A stretch of 64,000 bases of DNA from Candidatus Laterigemmans baculatus (lineage in GTDB: Bacteria > Planctomycetota > Planctomycetia > Pirellulales > Pirellulaceae), in contig NZ_WRPR01000077.1 of the NCBI RefSeq assembly GCF_010367455.1, positions 124,001 to 188,000 of the forward strand, written 5' to 3'. This document shows, one piece after another, positions 31,201 through 35,270 of the stretch. The position numbers and the translations under genes were made by a program. How positions within the stretch are numbered: position 1 is the stretch's first letter; each line of letters begins with the position of its first letter. The notes below the pieces were generated by a model. It was not told the DNA's origin. It saw only the letters and a program-made list of their open reading frames with translations, and ran no database searches.

Positions 31201-33048
31201 TACGACTACGATGCGCTCGGGCGGCTGACGGACGAAGTCTTTGATCACTGGGATGATGAGCTCGATTACCATGATACGTATGTGATGGATTTGGTTGGCA
31301 ATCGGCTGGCGAAACATCGGGTCCAAGGGGCTGACGGCCGTCTGGACCGGACTTTCGACTACCAGTACGACGCCAACGACCGGCTGGTGCACGAAGCGAC
31401 TCGGGGTGCCGACGGCGAACTGCAGGCGGCTACTCTGTATGGCTATTCGCACACGCAGGAGATCACCCGCTCGCTCAGCGATGGCAATGGGGTCATCCAG
31501 CAGACGCATCGCTACGAGTACGATTTGCAGGGCCGCCTGCATGCGGCGACGGTCAGCGATTTCGAAGCCGGAGCGTTAGGTAGCGCGAGCCGGTCGACGT
31601 ACCGCTACGACCACACGGGGATTCGGGTCGGTTCTCTGGCCGAACGGGACGCGAACGGTGACGGGGAGCCCGAGAGTCGGCTGGAGACCGTTTATCTGGT
31701 CGACCACGCCAACTTCACGGGCTACCAGCAAGTGGTGCGAGAGGTGGTGTCGGATGTGGCGACGGGCGACATGGTCCGCGTCGTCGACTACACGTACGGC
31801 GAAGACGAGCTGACGCAGACGGTCGCCGAGTTTGGAGGTGAAGGCGATCGGGTGAGCACGCATACCTTTGTGCACGACGCCCACGCAAGCGTTCGAGCGT
31901 TACTGGACGCCACCGCCACGATCGTGGTTTCGGACTCGCAGCCGCAGATCTACTTCTACGACGCCTACGGAACCCTCCAAGGCGGCCCCGAGCGGCCGAT
32001 CACCAGCCTGCTCTACAGCGGCGAGCGTTTTGAAGCGGGAACGGGGCAGCAGTATTTGCGGGCGCGTTATTACCATCCCGCGCAAGGCCGCTTCAGCCGA
32101 CTTGATCCCTTTGCCGGCAATCAGCAAGAGCCGCAGAGCTACCACAAATACGCCTACGCCCACAGCGACCCCATCCAAGGCACAGACCCGACGGGGATGT
32201 TCACCCTTTCGAGCACCCTGTCGGCAAATACCACGTCGTCGGAGATGCGAGCAGGGAAGGCTGCGAGTGTTGTTTCAACGGTAGGGCGTGCGCTACGGAG
32301 CTTGGTATGGAATATTGCTTTGGCACGAGCTGTACTCGAGATCGAGTCGGCAATGCAACCTGTCGTACCGATACCACGACAGAAGGTGATCGCGGATTAT
32401 GATTACGCACTATTGGCGGAGGCGGGTTATGAAACTGCTGACTTGACTGCAGTGCAAAGGCGTGGGTGGCGGGATCTGAGAGCCATACCAAATTTTGATA
32501 CTGGGTTCCACGCAAGGCTTTTTCAACGTGGTGATGAACTCGTCCTTTCTTATGCTGGAACACTTACCACGCCCGATTGGATTAACAACTTGCAGCAGGG
32601 AGTGTTGGGTGACGCACCTCAGTATCAACAAGCAATTGCAGAGATTGAAGGGCTTGAGGGGAGATTCGGTCGCATTGATCGTTTTGTCGGACACTCGCTT
32701 GGGGGTGGCCTAGCGTCTGCGGCAGCGATTGTGTCCAATCGGCCAGCGACTACTTTCAACGCTGCAGGCGTTAATCCACATTTTGTCGCTCGCTTCGGAG
32801 AGAGTCTTGCGGGAGCAGATCTTTTGATCGAGGCCTATCGTGTGCGAGGTGAGATTCTTTCTACATTGCAGAATGCCTCGCCTGGGTGGGCGCCGTCGCC
32901 ATGGTTCGGCGTCAGTGTGGTCGGCCACGTCGGATCGGCTGCGCCGGATTCGGTGGGTCGCAATCTTTGGTTAGAAGGGCGTAGTTGGAGTATGGTTGTC
33001 CGACACTTCATGAGTGAAGTGTTCATTGGTATGTGGAAGATGATTTGA
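16291..33048 (+). CDS. Giant RHS-repeat surface protein with Ig-like stalk, split VWA domain and lipase-like toxin tip
   Basis: 5585 residues. Order: Arg-rich leader with EQLETRILLDG (LEPR-type motif); residues about 60-465, repeats of the form 'D.G..VI.W.G.G..D..G.F.R'; about 467-1245, eight putative Ig/cadherin-like (He_PIG) repeats joined by 'N.PP' linkers; about 1547-1760, two more; about 1800-1850, the start of a VWA domain with the MIDAS motif D1814-E-S-S-S; about 1858-2350, PPC-like beta domains; about 2353-2545, the rest of the VWA (EDGYWGIDYALDQL, RQLILLTDE); about 2620-3475, nine more Ig-like repeats; about 3480-3670, two further Ig-like units; about 3674-5303, RHS/YD repeats ending in the core (LRARYYHPAQGRFSRLDPF) and DPTGM at 5299-5303; 5304-5585, a tip with VGHSLGGG, nucleophile Ser5469. 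RHS proteins carry variable C-terminal toxins; this tip resembles class-3 lipases. It overlaps the next gene by one base. Confidence 0.9.
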   Translation: MRHALARLLRRQRRTRSRQRRRERRTLVEQLETRILLDGGETFASLVNTLVPRLQTSESQSTALEVTPSGDTLIVFSGRGLTDDDGVFVRRIASSESSAGGASAGGSSAGGSEASTDRRVNLTVREAQRRPSVAVYADGRYVIAWDGRGPGDQQGIFARWFAADDSPLTDEVRINQIAAGGQGEVDVAVADDGATFFVWSGTGGSDDPDGVFRRTFDALGNPLSDQARVNVTTAGRQDRPAIAATADGRSVVTWTSRGGAAEVQGVQYRLYPAPGASETDAADPDASLPAELFTQEFTASAATAAAELHSRVGMDDSGAFVIAWSGYTAGEELWNIYSRRFAADGAPRDDHDRLVNAQVGGVQRDPDLAMAPDGRYVISWTSGVADGSGWEVYAKVFAAEEGSGEPGSGGEATDFVVNQTAGRNSGHQVFSAVAIGSGPARIAWSGTGGVDRQGVWIRHTALAARPTLVALPPQTISEQTQLRIPLEAIPGRADQVVRFDLEPGHPVGMVIDPRTGTLLWTPSEADGPGEFSATVIARDADAPQVADRQTVRIAVREVNRPPLVEAIPDRGIDEGDTFLHLVLASDPDLPENTLSYALVDPPSPALQIDPLTGRLEWRTGEADGPGEFPITVRVSDNGSPRLSTLATFTLSVRETNQPPHIPPVANQQITEQQPLIVSIPAEDLDGGPLRYSLDSASLAAGMTIDDSGVLQWTPTEAQGPGVFPVTVTVRDAPNNIPNNIPSAAATTQFTITVSEVNQPPQLSPLPDLHLELGQPVRARGLASDADLPANALRYSLDAASLARGATIDPVTGEIDWTPEERGIFSVTVFAHDDGQPVAIASTAFTVVVEVPFEPPVLAEVVPQTIDELSELRLQLSATPGGPDRGVRYSLGPHAPEGLQIDSGTGLLRWTPDESQGPATHVVQVIAVDPDRPEMRDRIDIPIEVREVNAPPRIVMPADVSMDEGGLLQAVVAAVDPDLPQNQLRFQFTDGAAIPTGATIDPLSGTVRWQTDEATGPAMVYFSVTVSDSGNPGLSDTGTFAVTVREQNQPPVVEPIPDLFVDELTTLHFPIPATDADLPADRLVYRLDTASRAAGMTISDAGELSWTPREDDGPGEFPVTVTVTDDALRPLSASRSFVVHVREVNRPPVLEPLGDHAVRPGTTIALFAVALDPDRPANGLRYSLHGDVPPGAAFDPASGAFSWTPSGDAVSRVYDFLLRATDDGTPERFDEQPVSIEVLPNHIELVEEDRFVTAYEQAIVIEPGTQALRFRYDSLEFDSSDRDSINDAFEAALVDPRGRPVAAIVAADRDAFFNQTENEAVLIGGGTLVSRDGASVTITVDVSHLPAGSEVRLVQRLVNNDRDDGTRVAIVPGVEQLDVSPTGEASLITGDQFPRLVSDAPAADAWFGEWHDASRWRSLADVSESVTPSYNYTAFDIDTHSLAAGLTLTNTGVYPVRGPLWVAVTGIDLPEAELSEFSGQLPLDASLLPQGSPAALAGAPYYDASGLLSGGELLSGGELLSGESIELQLRFANPTFERFGYQLHVLGGLNAAPTFVSTPPTSLRLGNEYVYTAAATDPDQDPLRYELVAGPAGMTLDAATGQVVWTPGAGEVGRHRVELRAIDPLAAEDSQAFEIEVRTADAPNRSPRFTTMPVLDAYVGREYSYLTEASDPDFDPLAFAVVDGPAGLAVDASPEDAPRGRARWTPSAEQVGQWLPVRLEVTDPHGGRATQSYRIYVHPDPDNAPPLIVTAPETSFRLPALGGGPALEVGPAIGDVSPAAVERLLPRGGSYTTPVSLTLPADAHPRSADIVLVVDESSSMEEQTWIADVITRLETSLVDAGVVDNRYAIIGYGAAAPEPRIVTGENDYVISVYGPSGGVLDAFRVQPGEPLPEFVFPSDGTYRLSITQYAVMASPSTPGGTDRQEPQGYRFTPTLGPLTNDGSEGDSLAGAVPLTVGAATSGVLSDSDALAVYRFDALAGQPLFVDAWYAPAELSDTGFPELRDEFSIRLLGPDGFVVGGNEPVARSDTGFFESLPLDLDPLVLPVDGTYTLVVSPSESHPTSEPIPYAFAVRDLSGPLTPISAGQTVTATLNEPTAAELYEIPLSAGDLLSVDFPTHTGGATTWQLLDPVGLPILRGRGSSLHGGISELPIATSGTYKLLIQGHAENVQPVEYSIAVSVGSAAVAPPVGLAAEWDTPIRGQFGASHIVRYVLDLEAGETFVATLVEPGPNAARMRIIAPSGGRLWDSATAVVAEDQAGDGGHVGGGPSPDEPETPAPPLPRSELLSALQSGRYAIEVERTAPASEYVFQLARGGAPLVFDEPLAGEVDPGGGVSVFAFTAAAGQTLSLEPDAGAFADAETAAARALALRVTGAQEDGYWGIDYALDQLEFRPLASRQLILLTDEPRQTLEHELSRSEIEASLEEHRVGLHTITDIRFRSGTGDGEALGVASRDDDANGEAVALFYADGLGGFESSLQESFDAYDGHGTTEQDYVELAAAVEGTSWNIAALRDSSAEGPLQRESFTRAFVSTLAETVGRDVRLTLVPNSAHAPVEIGQASYQGRTVTFPVTFSGDGDAWNFELEFIDPERPGVLFGSVPVALAAGYRYQVHAVDPDQDPIDYAMLAGPGGSAAAADFDAAQFDAAQFDAASGTLLWSPSAAGEYDFAVSASDPSGGVDVQRWTVTVSTVDAQNSPPTLEPVADREQSAGRPLALRLAANDADDDPLTFQLLPDAETAALPPAGLTLDPASGELRWRPTLAQVGEHRITVRAVDGRAVDGRTVKGHVGGAGESRTQSFTIRVVPPQPHDNANPVVTSTAASTARIGERYRYAVQAFDPDDDLLRYELSLAPAGMVVDARSGELSWIPDARTVSENRPAGTEEVVVRVTDEFGGVALHAFSLDVFANSPPRFTSAAPTRAVLGETFTYQAVAVDPDPSDQLRYELVGAPDGMQLDLLSGLLRWNPEAGDPEVGNPETAASGLAQVRFEIRVVDDHGGRDTQPVELTVFDPAHNTAPQILGSPRGELRIGWPYVWQVPAVDLEHDSFEFELVSGPSGLSIGSQGLLQWTPEPAQVTTDSPHAVTVHVRDSRGESAIATWWIDVGHSVENQVPRVTGNPSLVAVAERGYRAELAASDADGDTILWSLDAAPLGMQIDPHGRVHWQPRLADVGSHRIIVRASDTVGGFDTYAYTLEVHGSNHPPAIGGDPPVHHRRGNPYETRFTATDADGDAVRFEFVDGSHSHGGFLDAETGRLTWTPTTDGVYRFEVMAIDTHGEGSTMEFAVRVDLSGGNVPPRFELTEPGVADAGSLYSRRFPAIDPDGDAILYHLSEGRAGMEVSADGTLRWTPPVAAVGTVAPVELTATDPGGLTASYRFYLPVLAPNRPPRFISTPTTSTTAGQLYRYDTVATDPDRDRLTYSLVTGPEGLSLDAATGRISWQTSSEAIGDHPVEVMVSDGRLDPTNAAAVMQSWTLSVLADVTQPQVAWLVERRSVDVDAEVVLRFVANDDVAVAERRIFAEQTPLALGADGTARYRFATAGRYTIRGEASDAAGNTAVESFELLVRDPNNAAPRPAFLSPAAGQPITAPVDVRVAVADAESDVTAVRLLVAPLDGSAPFEQIGSRTAAVGETLAGLGDLTLGRFDPTRLARGQYVLRVVAEDAGFNTAAVDQVVAVEGQLKLGNFQLALADLTIPVAGIPITVVRRYDTLDANRSGDFGHGWSLEVDQATVSVDESTLGGLGSGRYRAFVDGTRVRVRTPAGNEEGFTFRAVPDQTLFGLVLSWKASFEPDLGNSYNLTAPSGSLKKLGSEYVSGFGTTYHPADSEFGGIYQLESLADQQTYTIDAATGRTESVADARGNRLTFTSRGIFSNRGRSVSFERDMQGRIVRITDPRGHSLQYTYDAAGDLVAFTDRMGNTSRMTYHDSPSHYLDTIADPLGNVAVKAQYQDDSGQADGSTQPAVMGSRLASLADASDVSLHFAYDTENRSQTTSDAEGVRSVVRFDKHGNAVEEELRGGGRVVRTFEHPQFGIPATETQVIGGLDAEAGESDDLTVSRTFNRWGQVTSETDSRGNVTRYQYAADGTPTAIIDPLGRATSFVFDGDQQLVSVRSPTGELTHLTYNEFGQVSEIRVGGPAAVDGPADNSIGSIPGTVDAQTMRLVYDQFGDLLSLTDADQRTRSMVYDENGNRTRTEFVWTNPSDASHTETVTTSVVVAANDQIREIETPTGTTRTHFDPLNRPAQTVDQNGYLTEKLYDARGLAIETRTQSPTVDGSFVWLVSRTIYDDQGRELYVAENAPEGTPATEIFGTHTIYGSDGRVAQTERLRGLEIAIAGRGSATPTASLRSAGMTLSTSTLSYDDAGRVWKSVDHVGRESQTLYDRFGQTIESRSQAVTEQGEVVWMVTRTAYDAFGRVRFKTDRFELSGNTRPGEGVSGPVYTTHSLYDSMGRVTGTQRVADSRVAIIDGEAVLADPGELVTQSQSIFDASGRMVRSISAAGEITDFLHDSRGRQIASIGHPLAAESVGLGERYPGKLVRLRSEVEFDVHGKQSLQRSGVIQIEDAGGVLLEVDYQDARETAFHYDHLGRLTQTVFADGTSEKKEYDAQGRLVAEVDRQGLTRRFSYDSQGRLLRVTLPETYDPLGGSLAAATYQYEYDAEGNQTLIRDPLGRETRFTYGATGLQLSRTLPLGHGADGIAGTEDDAAVPEGEWSERFGYDARGRRAYQVSFEGVVTQFIYDDTPQPGGTLAELRGVFPTGRIAEKRFFDQWSSFVDQPDAPDEVWAFHYDAEGREVRVDQIDRRDGRSATRTEQKHYDSSGRLIRQSTPEGTLHYTYNSLGQKTATIIGDPSDPIRSMEYGYDVLGRLVVVTERGSAADGEPAEAEHRYFYDAEGRLDAELAANGLFKDYGYNAMNQLERLVHYRTDGSGEDLRDLSDNQEVARFDYVLRADGRRASRVETWWRDSDGDGQLEPFTASYSYDYDALGRLTDEVFDHWDDELDYHDTYVMDLVGNRLAKHRVQGADGRLDRTFDYQYDANDRLVHEATRGADGELQAATLYGYSHTQEITRSLSDGNGVIQQTHRYEYDLQGRLHAATVSDFEAGALGSASRSTYRYDHTGIRVGSLAERDANGDGEPESRLETVYLVDHANFTGYQQVVREVVSDVATGDMVRVVDYTYGEDELTQTVAEFGGEGDRVSTHTFVHDAHASVRALLDATATIVVSDSQPQIYFYDAYGTLQGGPERPITSLLYSGERFEAGTGQQYLRARYYHPAQGRFSRLDPFAGNQQEPQSYHKYAYAHSDPIQGTDPTGMFTLSSTLSANTTSSEMRAGKAASVVSTVGRALRSLVWNIALARAVLEIESAMQPVVPIPRQKVIADYDYALLAEAGYETADLTAVQRRGWRDLRAIPNFDTGFHARLFQRGDELVLSYAGTLTTPDWINNLQQGVLGDAPQYQQAIAEIEGLEGRFGRIDRFVGHSLGGGLASAAAIVSNRPATTFNAAGVNPHFVARFGESLAGADLLIEAYRVRGEILSTLQNASPGWAPSPWFGVSVVGHVGSAAPDSVGRNLWLEGRSWSMVVRHFMSEVFIGMWKMI

Positions 33049-33800
33049 TGGTGTGTCGATATCGCAAATCCAGCTCGTATGTTTGGGCTGGAGCTTGGGC
33101 TCTTCTGTTTTGTTTTGCCGTTCTTCTAGCTGGTTGTCATGGTCATGTCGCAGGGGGTGTTGATGTGTGGGACGCCGTCGATATGGACGACCCGACAGCG
33201 ATCGCGGTATATGCATCTTCTGGAGGTGATTTGGATGTACTGAATGGTGACGGAAGTACGCCTCTTTGGGTGGCCTTGGAAGGCGACCACAAAGATAGTT
33301 ATGAGGCGTTGTTAAGTTACGGAGCCAATCCGAATGTTGTCATGAGTGGCAAGCGGGTTGTCACTCATTGGGCTGCGATGAAGGAGGATGCGTGGTGGCT
33401 TAAGAAGGCCTTGGAGCGAGGGGCAGATCCTAATCTTATTAATTACGGACGGGGGCGGCCGCTTGAAGGAGGTCCACTCAAGGCAGCGATAAGTAACGGA
33501 ACACTAGAGAATGTGAGACTGCTAGTTGAGTATGGAGCTGATATAAACAGACCTGATGAGCCGCTTTGCCACCCTCTGGCGACTGCAGCGGCACAGGTTC
33601 GGTTTGACGTTGTTCTCTACTTGCTCGAGCAAGGCGCCGACTATGAACGAGCTCAGTGTGCGGGAATAACATTTCTCGACAATATTCGCACCAAGGTCGA
33701 GAACCGGGATCGGTGGTTTCGGTTGGAGGAGGATCGCAAGGGTCTGGATGCGGTGCGGGAGTGGTTGGAGACCCGGGGAGTGGAGTTCGAAGACGCGTAG
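33048..33800 (+). CDS. Ankyrin-repeat lipoprotein, probable immunity protein for the RHS lipase tip
   Basis: 250 residues. A lipoprotein signal is clear: basic start, hydrophobic stretch at 12-27, lipobox L27-A-G-C30, so the mature protein should be lipid-anchored and face the periplasm or outside. About four ankyrin repeats follow (STPLWVALEGDHKDSYEALL, PLKAAISNGTLENVRLLVEY, PLATAAAQVRFDVVLYLLEQ, each with a GA(N/D)-type turn). The ATG overlaps the toxin stop as TGATG; a GTG 15 bp upstream (33033) is an alternative start. The DNA is much less G+C-rich than the upstream gene, as in the toxin tip. Ankyrin-repeat proteins are a known class of immunity protein in polymorphic toxin systems. The pairing with the tip is inferred from position and composition; ankyrin proteins also serve many other roles. 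Confidence 0.8.
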   Translation: MVCRYRKSSSYVWAGAWALLFCFAVLLAGCHGHVAGGVDVWDAVDMDDPTAIAVYASSGGDLDVLNGDGSTPLWVALEGDHKDSYEALLSYGANPNVVMSGKRVVTHWAAMKEDAWWLKKALERGADPNLINYGRGRPLEGGPLKAAISNGTLENVRLLVEYGADINRPDEPLCHPLATAAAQVRFDVVLYLLEQGADYERAQCAGITFLDNIRTKVENRDRWFRLEEDRKGLDAVREWLETRGVEFEDA

Positions 33801-33849
33801 CTGCGAGTTGAACGATCGCGCGTTTGCCGCAGCCCGAAGGGCGGAAACC

Positions 33850-33993
33850 GATCAGGCCAGGGCAGAGCGTTCGCGGCGAAGCCGCTGAGCGCCGCCCTGG
33901 GTTTGGGATGCAATTCAGACGTAACGCCCTGTAAGGGCAACCCATGATTGGCGGCCCGCGAAGACGCGCAGCGACGCCCTGGGCTGGTCTGTC
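33850..33993. repeat. Degenerate copy of the CAGGGC inverted-repeat element
   Basis: The left part (CAGGGCAGAGCGTTCGCGGC, then GAAGCCGC and GCCCTGGGTT) and the right part (GCAGCGACGCCCTGGGCTGG) match the two arms of the element at 11435-11650. The centre here differs and includes GCCCTGTAAGGGC. It occupies most of the roughly 310-bp gap between the immunity gene and the permease gene; the remainder shows nothing recognisable. Confidence 0.65.
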
Positions 33994-34109
33994 GAAGCCC
34001 CTGCGGGGCGGTTGCGCCGTGCTGGCCGATCTGCGGTACGCGGTATGCTGTGCGCCACTGCTGCAGTCTTTCCTTGGTTTCACTTCCTTGAGCTTGGGCG
34101 GCACCGCGT

Positions 34110-35204
34110 ATGAGTTCCCCACCGGAGCACTCAGCCCGTGACTTCGAATCGGCCGAGAAGCCATCACGTTCCTTTGTCGCCCGCGCGCTGACGGTCGTCG
34201 GGCTGGTCGTGCTGGCGATCCTGGTGCTCGCCACGATCTGGCACGCCCCGGACGTGTTTTTGGTGATTTTTGCCGGCGTTCTCTTGGGCGTCTTTTTGTA
34301 CAGCCTCAGCGAGACGCTGTGCCGCTGGCTGCCACTCCGCTACGGCTGGTGTTTGACGCTCGTGACGCTGGTCGTGTTCGGCAGCTTTTTAGGGCTGATG
34401 GTCTATCTGGTTCCGCAGATCGTGGACCGCGTCAGCGCCCTCGGCACGCAGCTTGGCGATGCGCTGACGCAGTTGCGTGAGCGGGTTGCGGCAGCCCCGT
34501 CGGGAGAACAGCTGCTGAAGTATCTGCCGACGTTTGAAGAGCTCGAAGCAGGCCGCTCGCGGTGGGTGCCGGCGATGGGCACGATGGTCCAGTCCACTTT
34601 CGGCGTGCTGGTCAATATCGTGGTCATCTTTTTCGTAGGTCTGTACACGGCCGCCGATCCCGAGGTGTATCGGCAAGGGATCATCAAGCTCTTTCCGCCG
34701 CCGCGGCGGACCCACATTGCCCAGGTTCTGAGTCGAGTGCGGATCACGCTCTGGCGTTGGATCCTGGGGCGGCTGTTCGAGATGACGGTGATCGGCGTCG
34801 CCACCGCGATCGGGCTGTGGCTGCTGGGGATTCCGCTTGCAGTGACGATGGGCGTGATCGCTGGATTGCTGACGTTCATCCCCAACATCGGTCCCGTCCT
34901 GTCGGTGATCCCTCCGCTCCTGCTGGCGCTCTCCCAGGGCCCGATGATGGGCGTGTACGTGATCCTGCTGTACACCGGATTGCAGTTCGTCGAGAGCTAT
35001 TTGCTGACTCCGATGGTCCAGCAGCATCAAGTTTCGCTGCCGCCGGCGCTGGTGATCGCCGTGCAGGTCTTGATGGGAGTGCTGGCCGGGTTGCTGGGAA
35101 TCGCGCTGGCGACGCCACTGGCCGCAGCCGTGCTCGTCCTGGTCCAGGATCTGTACGTCCAGGACGTGCTGCACGACGACGTCGAAATGGTCAGCGACAA
35201 GTGA
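34110..35204 (+). CDS. AI-2E family (UPF0118) permease
   Basis: A 364-residue inner-membrane protein with about seven or eight hydrophobic segments. Family features: two N-terminal segments (residues 24-60), a soluble loop of about 80 residues, then ALTQLRERV and the C-terminal block GVIAGLLTFIPNIGPVLSVI (near residue 255), the best-conserved stretch of the AI-2E family, followed by ESYLLTPMVQQHQVSLPPAL. Family members have been linked to export of small molecules (autoinducer-2) and, in some branches, to Na+/H+ exchange; the substrate cannot be predicted here. The ATG at 34110 (MSSPPEHSA) is the only good start. Transcription runs into a strong hairpin 2 bp after its stop. Confidence 0.85.
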   Translation: MSSPPEHSARDFESAEKPSRSFVARALTVVGLVVLAILVLATIWHAPDVFLVIFAGVLLGVFLYSLSETLCRWLPLRYGWCLTLVTLVVFGSFLGLMVYLVPQIVDRVSALGTQLGDALTQLRERVAAAPSGEQLLKYLPTFEELEAGRSRWVPAMGTMVQSTFGVLVNIVVIFFVGLYTAADPEVYRQGIIKLFPPPRRTHIAQVLSRVRITLWRWILGRLFEMTVIGVATAIGLWLLGIPLAVTMGVIAGLLTFIPNIGPVLSVIPPLLLALSQGPMMGVYVILLYTGLQFVESYLLTPMVQQHQVSLPPALVIAVQVLMGVLAGLLGIALATPLAAAVLVLVQDLYVQDVLHDDVEMVSDK

Positions 35205-35206
35205 TG

Positions 35207-35270
35207 GTCGCCTTTCGCTCCGCGAAAGTTGCGGAAGGTGCTGCGCTGCTTTCGCGGAGCGAAAGGCGAC
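35207..35270. terminator. Perfect 22-bp hairpin between convergent genes
   Basis: The arms 35207-35228 and 35249-35270 are exact reverse complements (GTCGCCTTTCGCTCCGCGAA plus AG) around a 20-base loop. The right arm includes the last base of the leftward gene's stop codon; the left arm begins 3 bp after the permease stop. There is no long T run. The same hairpin, interrupted, is at 6896-7153. Two-way termination or mRNA end protection is inferred. Confidence 0.6.

Noticed and set aside
33801-34109. A second (orphan) immunity or toxin-tip cassette after the ankyrin gene
   Set aside because: The gap holds only a degenerate GC-rich repeat; no low-GC open frame or toxin motif follows.
34110-35204. 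Autoinducer-2 quorum-sensing exporter
   Set aside because: The family is clear, but the AI-2 substrate is not general to it and no luxS or lsr gene is nearby.
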